From assembly GCA_946407715.1 (NCBI GenBank), contig CAMJPH010000001.1, positions 1-64,000 on the forward strand: a stretch of 64,000 nucleotides of DNA, in the 5' to 3' direction. Within the stretch, counting starts at the first letter, position 1, and each line of letters starts with the position of its first letter. The notes beneath the pieces were generated by a model that saw nothing but the letters and a program-made list of their open reading frames with translations, ran no database searches and had not been told where the DNA came from. A program made the position numbers and the translations under genes. This document shows positions 25,920 through 34,448 of the stretch, piece by piece. Source of the DNA: an uncultured Bacteroidales bacterium. Lineage in GTDB: Bacteria; Bacteroidota; Bacteroidia; Bacteroidales; WCHB1-69.

Positions 25920-27017
25920 CTATAACAATTTACTTAACAGTCTTGCTTTCTTGTCGAACACTTCCGCAATAATTTCCTGTGTCATATCTCCGAAAATAGG
26001 ACCATTGCACTGCTGATGGAAGGACAAACCTGCCCATGACATGTTCTTTTCAATTAATATCGGGTCACCTTCAGCATCTATTGCAAAATCCCATGAGATA
26101 AGTTTAGAAAAGTTCACCAACCGATTATGCAATGATTCTGCAAGATGCACCAATTGATCAAAGTTTGGAATATAGTGACCTTTGAATGGTACACCCGTTG
26201 ACGGATGACAATCAAACCTTTCGCCATAATCATTATATGCAACATTCTTAAGTTGACCTGTTTTATCCACCCCCACAAAACACCCACCAGCAGTGGCATT
26301 GTCAATTCTATTACCGCCAGCGCCCATCCGTATTACAGTTGACAATTCCTTGGCCTCACCGTTATGGAAGAATGTCGTCATTCGGATTGTATTTATAGAC
26401 TCCGAATAAATTGACGCTATTTGCTCATGCTGTGTGGCAAATTTTTGCACAACACAGTTTTTAAACGAATCTACGTATTTTACAAATTCCTCAAATTTTT
26501 TCGTTTCACCAGCTGTATAGACTCGAACACATCTACCGCCACCCGAACCAATTGATGGCTTTGCAACATAACTGCAATCTGGAGACAACCTTTTGTGCAT
26601 TTCATCAAGGGATATACGCTCATAATTCTCATCCATAAAAGTACCTCCCATGTTCCGCAAAACTGTAATAGGTTGTTTGACATCGTAAAAAAACAAACTA
26701 TTAAAATTTTTGTCCTCTATTGTGATAGCACCTCTGTAGTCGTTGTATTTCATATCCAGAATGCTATAATAGAGATTGCTCGGGAAATACAATGGGGTCC
26801 AGTCTTTCCCCTCCTCATTAAAAAGATTAAAGAAGGCAAACCAGAAATCATCCACATGAATACCCTTCCACACCTCATCCACCATTTGCCTTTGTTCTTT
26901 TGTCAGCGGAGGTATTGTAATCCTAAGATCATGTTTCATGAAATCCCGGATTTTTTTTGACCGTTTGCATCTTTCGCGGAACGATGCACCTGCATCAATT
27001 ATTGAACTAATGCTCAT
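25920..27017 (-). CDS. Sugar-transfer-associated ATP-grasp protein, tandem copy 2
   Basis: A 365-residue paralogue of the genes on both sides, with very high similarity over the whole length. The ATP-binding loop is YVAKPSIGSGGGRCV, where copies 1 and 3 have GTGSGRGV and GTGAGRRI. The catalytic segment SWDFAIDAEGDPILIEKN is intact. It starts 20 nt after copy 3 and ends 24 nt before copy 1. All three frames are full length with no disruption, so the copies are probably kept by selection and may have different acceptors or positions on the repeat unit. Confidence 0.8.
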   Translation of the reverse strand: MSISSIIDAGASFRERCKRSKKIRDFMKHDLRITIPPLTKEQRQMVDEVWKGIHVDDFWFAFFNLFNEEGKDWTPLYFPSNLYYSILDMKYNDYRGAITIEDKNFNSLFFYDVKQPITVLRNMGGTFMDENYERISLDEMHKRLSPDCSYVAKPSIGSGGGRCVRVYTAGETKKFEEFVKYVDSFKNCVVQKFATQHEQIASIYSESINTIRMTTFFHNGEAKELSTVIRMGAGGNRIDNATAGGCFVGVDKTGQLKNVAYNDYGERFDCHPSTGVPFKGHYIPNFDQLVHLAESLHNRLVNFSKLISWDFAIDAEGDPILIEKNMSWAGLSFHQQCNGPIFGDMTQEIIAEVFDKKARLLSKLL

Positions 27018-27037
27018 TATCTATTGTTTTTATTGTT

Positions 27038-28135
27038 TTACAATACCACACTTAACAATCGAGCTTTCCTATCGAACACTTCTTTAATAATATCCTGCGT
27101 CATATCACCGAAAAGAGGTCCATTGCACTGTTGATGGAAGGAAAGACCTCCTTCTGACAAGTTCTTTTCAATCAAAATCGGATCACCTTCTGAATCAATC
27201 GCAAAGTCCCATGATGCAAGTTTGGAAAAGTTCACCAACCGATTGTGTAACTTCTCTGCAAGTTTTACCAAATTTTCAAAATCTGGCACATAGTGACCCT
27301 TGAACGGGACACCCGTTGTTGGATGAGATTCAAATCTTTCACCATAATCATTAAATGCCACATTCTTGAGATGACCTGTTTTATCCACTCCTACAAAACA
27401 ACCACCTGCGGTAGCATTGTCAATTCTATTGCCGCCAGCACCCATTCTTATAATAGTTGACAATGCCTTAGCCTCCCCATTGCGGTAGAAAGTTATTATT
27501 CGGATTGAGTTCAAAGAATCTGGATAAATTGATGCAAGTTGTTCGTGCTGTGTGGCAAATTTTTGCACAACACAGTTTTTGAACGAATCTACGTATTTGA
27601 TAAATTCTTCAAATTTTGCGGTCTCTCCTGCCTTATATATTAGAATACGCCTACCTGCCCCTGTGCCAATTGATGGCTTTGCGACATAACTGCAATCTGG
27701 TGAAAGTCTTTTGTGCATTTCATCAATGGAAATAATCTTATAATTCTCATCCATTATGTTGCCCCCAATATTTCGAACAACTGTAACAGGTTGCTTGACA
27801 TCGTAGAAAAACAAACTATTGAAGTTTTTGTCCTCAATTGTGGCACAACCTTTGTAATCTGTGTAATGCATATCCACAATACTATAATACAGATTACTGG
27901 GAATATACAAAGGTGTCCAATCTCTACCTTCCTCATTAAAAAGATTAAAGAAGGCAAACCACATATAATCCACATGAATACCCTTCCACACATCATCCAC
28001 CATCTGTTTTTGTTCATGGGTTAACGAAGGAATGCTGACTCGTAATTCATGTTTCATAAAATCCCCAATCCTATTTGTCCGTCTGCGTCTTTCATGAAAC
28101 GTTTTCCCCGCATTAATTATTGAATTTATGCTCAT
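27038..28135 (-). CDS. Sugar-transfer-associated ATP-grasp protein, tandem copy 3
   Basis: The first transcribed of the three tandem ATP-grasp genes, 365 residues. It has YVAKPSIGTGAGRRI, IRMGAGGNRIDNATAGG and SWDFAIDSEGDPILIEKN. It shares GGCFVGVDKTG and NDYGERFE-type segments with copy 2, which copy 1 lacks, so copies 2 and 3 look like the more recent duplicates. It lies 68 nt after the N5-(carboxyethyl)ornithine synthase-like gene. The region 23-28 kb reads as more AT-rich than the flanking sugar genes. Confidence 0.8.
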   Translation of the reverse strand: MSINSIINAGKTFHERRRRTNRIGDFMKHELRVSIPSLTHEQKQMVDDVWKGIHVDYMWFAFFNLFNEEGRDWTPLYIPSNLYYSIVDMHYTDYKGCATIEDKNFNSLFFYDVKQPVTVVRNIGGNIMDENYKIISIDEMHKRLSPDCSYVAKPSIGTGAGRRILIYKAGETAKFEEFIKYVDSFKNCVVQKFATQHEQLASIYPDSLNSIRIITFYRNGEAKALSTIIRMGAGGNRIDNATAGGCFVGVDKTGHLKNVAFNDYGERFESHPTTGVPFKGHYVPDFENLVKLAEKLHNRLVNFSKLASWDFAIDSEGDPILIEKNLSEGGLSFHQQCNGPLFGDMTQDIIKEVFDRKARLLSVVL

Positions 28136-28203
28136 TTTTAGATCGTTTATTTATAGTTTCGTTTACCATCAACATTTAACATAAAGCCCTGCTGATATCC
28201 GGA

Positions 28204-29139
28204 TCATTCAAACAAATCCCAGAATCTTTTCACGTCTTTTTTATACACCCACTCCGAGAAAGACTTGCTTATTTCAAAACTGGTCTTCCGATAGAGCAAT
28301 GACGGGGCGTTATTCACTTCATAGAAGAATATTCCATCCTCTTCATACATCGGATCGGCAATGGACATATAGCGCGTTCCTTCAATTGCATTACCAGCAT
28401 CGGCAGCAGAGTCAATAATCAAACAGCCTTTCTTTACTTGTTTTAATTGTTCCTTGGTGATGATGTGAGCCACGCTTGAATCCACCTCAATACCGTTGAT
28501 AATAACGTCGTATTCACCGATTGTTTCATAGAACTCGTTCATGGTTTTACGATAAAACATGCGCACGTCAGCATTGTATTTAGAAACATAGCTGTACCCG
28601 CCCTGAGAGCAACTTCCACTGGCTAATACGGCGATTTTGGTGTCAGAATCGGGGTAGAGACCAAAATGTAACAGTGCATGCTGTACGCTCGCCACACCTG
28701 CATAGAAACTATTCTTCCAAACAAAATTCTTCTTGATGAAAGTTACAGGAATATGCTTGTCGCCAATGTGAGCCGTTGGATAGATATTGTCGAGATCGAT
28801 GACGTGCAGTCCTTTCTTACAGGCCACCTTTTGATAGAACTCGGTACCAGAACCCGTAGGATGAGTCCATCCAATTATCATTTGGCCTTCACGGAGATGG
28901 TCATAATCTCCGGGCTGAATGAGTTTCAAGCAGAATACGGTGTCACAATTCTGGAAAATGTTTGATCTTGAGTCGATTTTGCAACCTTTAGCCTCATATT
29001 CAGCGTCATTTATACCCAATTCGGAACCGAAACCCGTTTCGATGACAAGCTCGTTTTCAAATTCCGAAGTGATATGTTCTGGCAGTAATGCCACTCTTTT
29101 TTCGCCCGGATAGGTGGGCTTAATAAAACCTAATTTCAT
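28204..29139 (-). CDS. N5-(carboxyethyl)ornithine synthase-like / alanine dehydrogenase-family enzyme
   Basis: A 311-residue protein using ATG 29139 (MKLGFIKPTYPGEKRVALL). A longer frame to 29172 would need 11 extra residues. The start matches the alanine dehydrogenase/PNT N-terminal domain. A nucleotide-binding segment is IAVLASGSCSQGGYSYV, and DVIINGIEVDSS follows. The size and pattern resemble N5-(carboxyethyl)ornithine synthase, which joins pyruvate to the side-chain amine of ornithine or lysine. It lies directly downstream of a saccharopine-dehydrogenase-like gene. A product such as a carboxyethyl amino acid for the polysaccharide is my inference. Confidence 0.7.
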   Translation of the reverse strand: MKLGFIKPTYPGEKRVALLPEHITSEFENELVIETGFGSELGINDAEYEAKGCKIDSRSNIFQNCDTVFCLKLIQPGDYDHLREGQMIIGWTHPTGSGTEFYQKVACKKGLHVIDLDNIYPTAHIGDKHIPVTFIKKNFVWKNSFYAGVASVQHALLHFGLYPDSDTKIAVLASGSCSQGGYSYVSKYNADVRMFYRKTMNEFYETIGEYDVIINGIEVDSSVAHIITKEQLKQVKKGCLIIDSAADAGNAIEGTRYMSIADPMYEEDGIFFYEVNNAPSLLYRKTSFEISKSFSEWVYKKDVKRFWDLFE

Positions 29140-29216
29140 AATTGATACTTTTTTTATTAATACATTATTCAAATTCTTTTTTCATTTCGTGATTCGTAAG
29201 CTCTAGTACAAAATCT

Positions 29217-30443
29217 CTACTGCCCTTCTTTTGCCTTTAGACCTTGTGCAAAGTCGGAAAGATATCTGTACCTCGGTGTCAACTCACCATCTTTCAATAT
29301 CATTGAACGGTCTATCACATCCGAATGTTCACCCTTCAACAATGGCTCAAACACATGCTTCGTCAGCATGTCGCCGAAATAGGCGCTGGTATCCATCGCC
29401 AAAGCATTCGGACAAGTGTCCACCGCCATTTCGGTTATGTTGTTTGGAAAAGAGAAGGCTGGCTCGTCTCGTTCTGTAACAGGGTTATAGTCGTAGTACG
29501 GGTCGTCGTGCGTGGCAGGGCGAACAGTTGACTTGATACTGCCTTTGATGTCGCATGTAACGTCGCCAATCATGCGGATGCGCATATCTGGGTTGCGCAA
29601 GTCCTCTTCGCTGAGATAGACCGGTGCTTCAGGCCCCCAGAAATGGGCGCAAATCAGCACGTCGGTTTTCTTAGCAAAACGCATAAAGTCGCTTTCGTAC
29701 TCCTTAGCGTTGTGGGTGAAGTCGCACCATGAAAAAGCTCCGCCATCTTTGCGCTTCACCAAGCGGTCAACATCTGCCACGCAATAGGACAAAGAATCTA
29801 CCTTGTCTGTAGCGAGATACTCTTCTTCGCCCATCTTGACGGCACCAATATTGTCCAGCACATGCTGCGCACCTTGCGACACACGGCCTGCACCTGTAAC
29901 AATCATTTTCACTTTAGGTAGCTCGATACCGTTCAGCACACCAAACAGCTGATCAAGTGTGAAACGACGGTCTGGCTTGGGTAGTTCATACAACTTGTGT
30001 TTTAAACCATAGCCACGTAAAGTGTAGTACACCCCAACGACACCTGCCCACCAACCGAAGGCGCAGACACGGATGTTATTGTCATCAACAAGGTATTCAT
30101 AATCACAGAAGGTGATGTGTTTCTGCATGAATGCCTGGAGCAATGGCCGGTTATACTCCTGCATTTTGGCGATATGACCAAAGAAGAAGTATTGCTTATT
30201 AGGTATCAGGCTCTCGATGTTGGCCTCTTTGATACCAAACAATATATCGCAATCGTCCACATAATATACCACACGCACACCTTCAGCACGGTATTCTTCG
30301 TCGGAGAAGGCACGTATATCACTTGCTTGGACTACAATCTCGTGTTGAGGGAACCTATTGTTCAGGTCGGCCACTTGCTTTGGCGACAAGGCCACGCGGT
30401 TGTCAACCGGAGTCTTGGTCTCTTTGATAATTCCTATTTTCAT
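29217..30443 (-). CDS. Saccharopine/alanine dehydrogenase-family enzyme
   Basis: A 408-residue protein with an Ala_dh/PNT N-terminal domain (MKIGIIKETKTPVDNRVALSP) and a Rossmann domain carrying MIVTGAGRVSQGA near residue 195. The later SFPNNITEMAVDTCP pattern is seen in lysine-forming saccharopine dehydrogenase relatives. Such enzymes make or split secondary amines between an amino acid and a 2-oxo acid. It is followed by a second enzyme of the same superfamily and preceded (4 nt) by an ATP-grasp gene. In a capsule locus, synthesis of an opine-like substituent is more likely than lysine metabolism. Confidence 0.72.
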   Translation of the reverse strand: MKIGIIKETKTPVDNRVALSPKQVADLNNRFPQHEIVVQASDIRAFSDEEYRAEGVRVVYYVDDCDILFGIKEANIESLIPNKQYFFFGHIAKMQEYNRPLLQAFMQKHITFCDYEYLVDDNNIRVCAFGWWAGVVGVYYTLRGYGLKHKLYELPKPDRRFTLDQLFGVLNGIELPKVKMIVTGAGRVSQGAQHVLDNIGAVKMGEEEYLATDKVDSLSYCVADVDRLVKRKDGGAFSWCDFTHNAKEYESDFMRFAKKTDVLICAHFWGPEAPVYLSEEDLRNPDMRIRMIGDVTCDIKGSIKSTVRPATHDDPYYDYNPVTERDEPAFSFPNNITEMAVDTCPNALAMDTSAYFGDMLTKHVFEPLLKGEHSDVIDRSMILKDGELTPRYRYLSDFAQGLKAKEGQ

Positions 30444-30447
30444 CTCA

Positions 30448-31713
30448 TTATGGTTTTAATGCGGTGAGTATGTCCTTTTCTGTGAGTTCACCATATATAG
30501 GACAGATGCCCTTGTTTGTTTTCACCTTTATGGTTTTATTGATAAAGTCAACATCTTTGATGAGGGTGTCCAAATCCTCCGAGTACAAGGATATCATTGT
30601 GATTTTTTGCGGTTTGTCGTCCTCGACAACAAAATCATCATAAATGATGGGTAAATAGGTGATTGTCTCTCTAAGCTTCAACACCTCTTCTTCCCCAAGA
30701 ATTCTTTCCACGACGCTTCCTTTTTCCGCTTGGAAATATGGGCTATATGTTATAGAATAACCTCGGTCAAGGATGAAATCAGGCTTTACTTCAAACGGAA
30801 CACCCATACCATATTTAATCATCATAGTCAAATAATCAATGCCGTCGCTGGCACGATGATAGTCGAATGAATGTCCACCACCAAGACGGAATCCTGTTTC
30901 AAACACATAGAACTTACCATTACGATAGAAAAATGAGATATTGGCAACACCACACTCCATTCCCATATCGGAAAGCATCGCTTTTATATTTCCATCAACT
31001 GAATCAATGTATTCTTTTTCGAATCTGGAAGGGAACGTCCAAGCTTTTTGCTTGGTCTCGAAACCTTTTTGACTGCCCAACATTGTGGTGTCGCAGGTCT
31101 CAATCAGGATGGTTTGCTTGCCGTTGATGTAATAGGTGCAGTCGAATTTAACGCCATCGCCAATGAAATCTTCCACCACCACGCTCTTCGAGGGTGACAT
31201 TTCGTAGGCGTAGGCCAAGTATTCCTTATACTCGTCAGCATTATAAGCCACATTGATTCCAATACTTCCACCACGGTCAGTAGGCTTAATGATGACAGGA
31301 AAGAGAATATTGGCATCGTTGGGGTCGTACTCGTTGACAATCGGCACACAGTATTGTTTGCAAAGGTTCTTAAATTTATTCTTGTCGCGGGTGTTTTCAA
31401 GTTGTTCACGGTTGATGTAGCATGGCAAACCGAGACGTTCGCACATCTCAATCATAGCTTCAATACGAAACTCACTAACCCCGGCCATTATACCATTCAC
31501 TCCACTTTCGCGACACTTTTTCTCCAAGGTGTCATAATCCATCCAACTGATGTCCCAAGCTTCATCGGCAATAGGTTTAGCCGGACAATCCTTGCCCGTT
31601 CTTACATCCGTAACAATTACGTAGCAACCTATCGACTGAGCTATTTTGACAACATCGACATCATAATTCGACGCCCCTATGATAAGGAGTTTTTTACCCT
31701 CCAATTCCTTCAT
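30448..31713 (-). CDS. ATP-grasp ligase, module B (paralogue of the 9961 gene)
   Basis: A 421-residue ATP-grasp protein. It starts KKLLIIGASNYDVDVVKIAQ, has PVIIKPTDRGGSIGI in the ATP lobe and VFETGFRLGGGHSFD at the metal site. It aligns along its length with the ATP-grasp at 9961-11205, including DEAWDISWMDY versus DEYWDVSLMDY. The gene downstream, 4 nt away, is the saccharopine-dehydrogenase-like enzyme, and the PGT gene lies 12 nt upstream. It probably joins a carboxylate to an amine. The repeated ATP-grasp/PLP/opine-like grouping suggests two parallel substituent pathways. Confidence 0.83.
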   Translation of the reverse strand: MKELEGKKLLIIGASNYDVDVVKIAQSIGCYVIVTDVRTGKDCPAKPIADEAWDISWMDYDTLEKKCRESGVNGIMAGVSEFRIEAMIEMCERLGLPCYINREQLENTRDKNKFKNLCKQYCVPIVNEYDPNDANILFPVIIKPTDRGGSIGINVAYNADEYKEYLAYAYEMSPSKSVVVEDFIGDGVKFDCTYYINGKQTILIETCDTTMLGSQKGFETKQKAWTFPSRFEKEYIDSVDGNIKAMLSDMGMECGVANISFFYRNGKFYVFETGFRLGGGHSFDYHRASDGIDYLTMMIKYGMGVPFEVKPDFILDRGYSITYSPYFQAEKGSVVERILGEEEVLKLRETITYLPIIYDDFVVEDDKPQKITMISLYSEDLDTLIKDVDFINKTIKVKTNKGICPIYGELTEKDILTALKP

Positions 31714-31725
31714 GATATTATAAGT

Positions 31726-32388
31726 TTAATTGTTAATATTTTCAGTAACACTATTGTTATCGTCTCTGTGATAGATTTCGGAGAAATGCAGGTCATCAAC
31801 TTCTCTCATGTCCTCGGCACCCTCGCCCACATCAGAACGTTTCAGTACATTCATCACGGTAAACCACAGTATGCGAATATCAGTCCACAGCGAACAATGG
31901 TCAACATACCAAACATCAAGTTTGAACTTCTCGCTCAATTTACAATGATTTCGGCCATGCACCTGCGCCCAGCCCGTGATACCAGGACGGACATCATGAC
32001 GGCGAGCCTGCTCAGGATTATAAAGAGGCAGATACTGCATCAGCAAAGGTCGAGGCCCGATGAGTGACATTTCACCCTTAAAGATATTGAACAATTGGGG
32101 CAATTCGTCAAGACTAGTTGAGCGGACAAAACGCCCCACCTTGGTCAGACGTTGGGCATCGGGCAAAAGTTCCCCGTTTTCATCCCTTTCGTCGGTCATT
32201 GATTTGTATTTAATCACCTTGAAGGGCTTGCCATGATACCCAGGTCTTACCTGGGTGAAGAAAGCACCTGCCCCTTTGTTGGCAAAATGCAGCCAAATTG
32301 TAACGATTATGAAAACAGGAGACAAACAAATAATCGCCACCAACGAAATGACAAAATCAAAAATTCGCTTGAAAAAATGCTTATACAT
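31726..32388 (-). CDS. Initiating sugar-phosphate transferase (PglC-type phosphoglycosyl transferase)
   Basis: A 220-residue monotopic phosphoglycosyl transferase. It has an N-terminal membrane helix (FDFVISLVAIICLSPVFII), KVIKYKSMTDERDENGELL, STSLDELPQLFNIFKGEMSLIGPRP carrying the Asp-Glu catalytic pair, and RPGITGWAQVHGRN. It transfers a sugar phosphate to undecaprenyl phosphate and so starts repeat-unit synthesis on the inner membrane. It lacks the multi-helix N-terminal domain of WcaJ/WbaP enzymes. It sits between the FemAB-like gene and the module B ATP-grasp. The sugar donor is not certain. Confidence 0.92.
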   Translation of the reverse strand: MYKHFFKRIFDFVISLVAIICLSPVFIIVTIWLHFANKGAGAFFTQVRPGYHGKPFKVIKYKSMTDERDENGELLPDAQRLTKVGRFVRSTSLDELPQLFNIFKGEMSLIGPRPLLMQYLPLYNPEQARRHDVRPGITGWAQVHGRNHCKLSEKFKLDVWYVDHCSLWTDIRILWFTVMNVLKRSDVGEGAEDMREVDDLHFSEIYHRDDNNSVTENINN

Positions 32389-32394
32389 AAATAA

Positions 32395-33378
32395 TTATCC
32401 TCTATATGTTGGGAAATAGCCATTGTTGCGGTCGAAGTTAGGGTCTTCGGCTGCACGAGCTTCAATTGCTTTATTGTATATCTGTTGATTGAAGACATAT
32501 CGGCCAATATAGAAAGGCACATCTGGGTCAGGAGTGAAGCAACGCTTGTATCTGTAAATACCATCGTCCTTGTGGTAGCCACCTCCTAGAATAAATTTTT
32601 CACGACCTGTGCGATTACACCACTTCAAAACTTCGTTCTTCAGGAAATCGTTTGGCCGGAAGTCGTAGTAATCAGACAAAGTGCCACCCAAGAATGAGTA
32701 GGCATACTTCTCAGAACAAAGCACCAGCTCGGTGGAAATCACTTTGCCGTCTTTTACCACATGGAAATACATGAAGTTTCCGGGCAAAAGCCGCTCTATG
32801 TTTAGGAAATATTCCTTGCCGAAATAATAATACGAGTCGGCATTGTTGCGATCCATCGTGAGGTCGTAAATATTAAGGAATTCGTCCAAATGGTTAGTAT
32901 CAGGCTCTATCAATATTTCTAGCCCGTTATTTTCAGCTTTACGTACATTCTTGCGCACTTTGCGGTCGTAGCGGTTCCAAATGTCGTTCTCAAAGTCTCC
33001 AGTAGTATTTACTACGACATTTGCTAAAAGCTCAATTGTCTCGCCAAAATAATTCTTACGGAAATCGACATTGTCGAAAAGATGAAAACGATGAAATTCG
33101 CAGATAATATTGTGTTTCCCACAATGCTTGGTAAAAGACTCTTTGTAAGCCTCCATCAACTGATGCATGTCGGTTACATTCTCGCAATAGGGTCCCCCGT
33201 AGCCGTAGGGTGTCACGATGTCGAAATACGTCTGACCCTCAATCTGCCACTTTATCTCACGTAATATATACGTGTTGGTTATCTTACCAAAGGGACACTC
33301 GAACACAAAGGTATCGCTATCTCCATCGATGTTCTTGTAAACTTTGGCATAGTTTGGGTTAAAAAACAAGTCCATCAT
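32395..33378 (-). CDS. FemAB/GNAT-like acyltransferase
   Basis: A 327-residue protein of the double-GNAT (FemAB, Acetyltransf_6) type. The basic helix NRYDRKVRKNVRKAENNGLEI is diagnostic of Fem/BioF2-like enzymes, followed by a TMDRNNADSYYYFGKEYF segment and LGGGYHKDDGIYRYKR near the end. FemAB enzymes transfer amino acids from aminoacyl-tRNA. Relatives in polysaccharide loci may use tRNA or acyl-CoA donors. The start overlaps the upstream PLP-like gene by 4 nt (ATGA). Together with the ATP-grasps it points to aminoacylation of the capsule. Confidence 0.78.
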   Translation of the reverse strand: MMDLFFNPNYAKVYKNIDGDSDTFVFECPFGKITNTYILREIKWQIEGQTYFDIVTPYGYGGPYCENVTDMHQLMEAYKESFTKHCGKHNIICEFHRFHLFDNVDFRKNYFGETIELLANVVVNTTGDFENDIWNRYDRKVRKNVRKAENNGLEILIEPDTNHLDEFLNIYDLTMDRNNADSYYYFGKEYFLNIERLLPGNFMYFHVVKDGKVISTELVLCSEKYAYSFLGGTLSDYYDFRPNDFLKNEVLKWCNRTGREKFILGGGYHKDDGIYRYKRCFTPDPDVPFYIGRYVFNQQIYNKAIEARAAEDPNFDRNNGYFPTYRG

Positions 33379-34448
33379 TTCTTTAAATATTCTTTGATAG
33401 TTTCCACAATTCTGTACATATCAAGATCATCGTACCGCTGGTCACACAACAAGGAAAGTTCACAATCATACACCTCAGTCGCCGCTTTGCTGACGGCATG
33501 CAAATCAGACAACGGCCAATGAACAGGGCAATAGATGCTGTGTTCAATTAAAAAGCAGCGCAATGCATTCCTATGGTTTGGATGAATATAAACTGGCACA
33601 AATAGTGGAGTGTCGTGAGCATCCATTCTAACAACAAGGCAGCGGATGCGTTCATCATTCAAATCGAGAACACTCTGCATCAATATCAAGGCGTTGTTCC
33701 GTCGTGTCTGAACAAGATACCGACAATCAGTTTGCCTTAAAACATCAAATGAGCGTTGGTCAGGCAGGGTATGATGATAATTCTGTTCGAGCATCTCTTC
33801 GGCTTCGTTAATCAGAGTAAGGAACTGCTGCTTTTCAACATCTTCATCATTCATATAACGACTCTTCAGATCAAAAATTCGAGCACGCATATCGGTGTAC
33901 TCGTCGAACGGTTTCCAATCCGTTCCGAAGACAATGTCCGTATTATCTTTAACACCCACAAAGCCACAATTCACATCCATCCACTTGCGATAGCTGCCAA
34001 ACACATAATCGCAGTCGTTGAAATTGAAATCGGAATATAGCGAATGGGTGGCATCGTAAATTATCAGCTTACCTTTGGCATGTTGTTCCTTGGCAATAAC
34101 TGACGTTCCTGCATCTACAAAACCAAAATAATCAAGAAGAAACACCACATCACAACCATGATCGGGGTCAAACTGACGCTTTATGCCTGACTCGGCAGGA
34201 ACCACATCGTAGAACAACACCTTAACGCCATGCCTTAAGAATGGTTCAATCATAGTATGGCAGCAGTAGGAAGGCATATAAACCGAGGTTTTACCCTTCT
34301 TTACCAACTCTTCAACGATATACTCCAACGCCACGCGACCGCTAAGAGTTTCCCTCACAGACCATTCGGGCTTGTACGACCATTCACATCCTCGCTTATC
34401 GCAAGGACTGCAACCTGTCCAGAACTCGCTACCGATCTCCTTTTTCAT
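33375..34448 (-). CDS. DegT-like PLP-dependent protein, module B
   Basis: A 357-residue fold-type-I PLP protein, similar in plan to the 319-residue protein at 11202-12161. Shared features are TSVYMPSYCCHTMIEPF versus KVYIPYYTCEVLLEPI, LIIYDATHSLYS with the cofactor Asp, and SYRKWMDVNCGF with the probable Schiff-base Lys. It overlaps the WbuB-like gene upstream and the FemAB-like gene downstream by 4 nt each, so it is clearly part of this operon. It is not a standard sugar aminotransferase. The substrate is unknown. Confidence 0.68.
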   Translation of the reverse strand: MKKEIGSEFWTGCSPCDKRGCEWSYKPEWSVRETLSGRVALEYIVEELVKKGKTSVYMPSYCCHTMIEPFLRHGVKVLFYDVVPAESGIKRQFDPDHGCDVVFLLDYFGFVDAGTSVIAKEQHAKGKLIIYDATHSLYSDFNFNDCDYVFGSYRKWMDVNCGFVGVKDNTDIVFGTDWKPFDEYTDMRARIFDLKSRYMNDEDVEKQQFLTLINEAEEMLEQNYHHTLPDQRSFDVLRQTDCRYLVQTRRNNALILMQSVLDLNDERIRCLVVRMDAHDTPLFVPVYIHPNHRNALRCFLIEHSIYCPVHWPLSDLHAVSKAATEVYDCELSLLCDQRYDDLDMYRIVETIKEYLKK

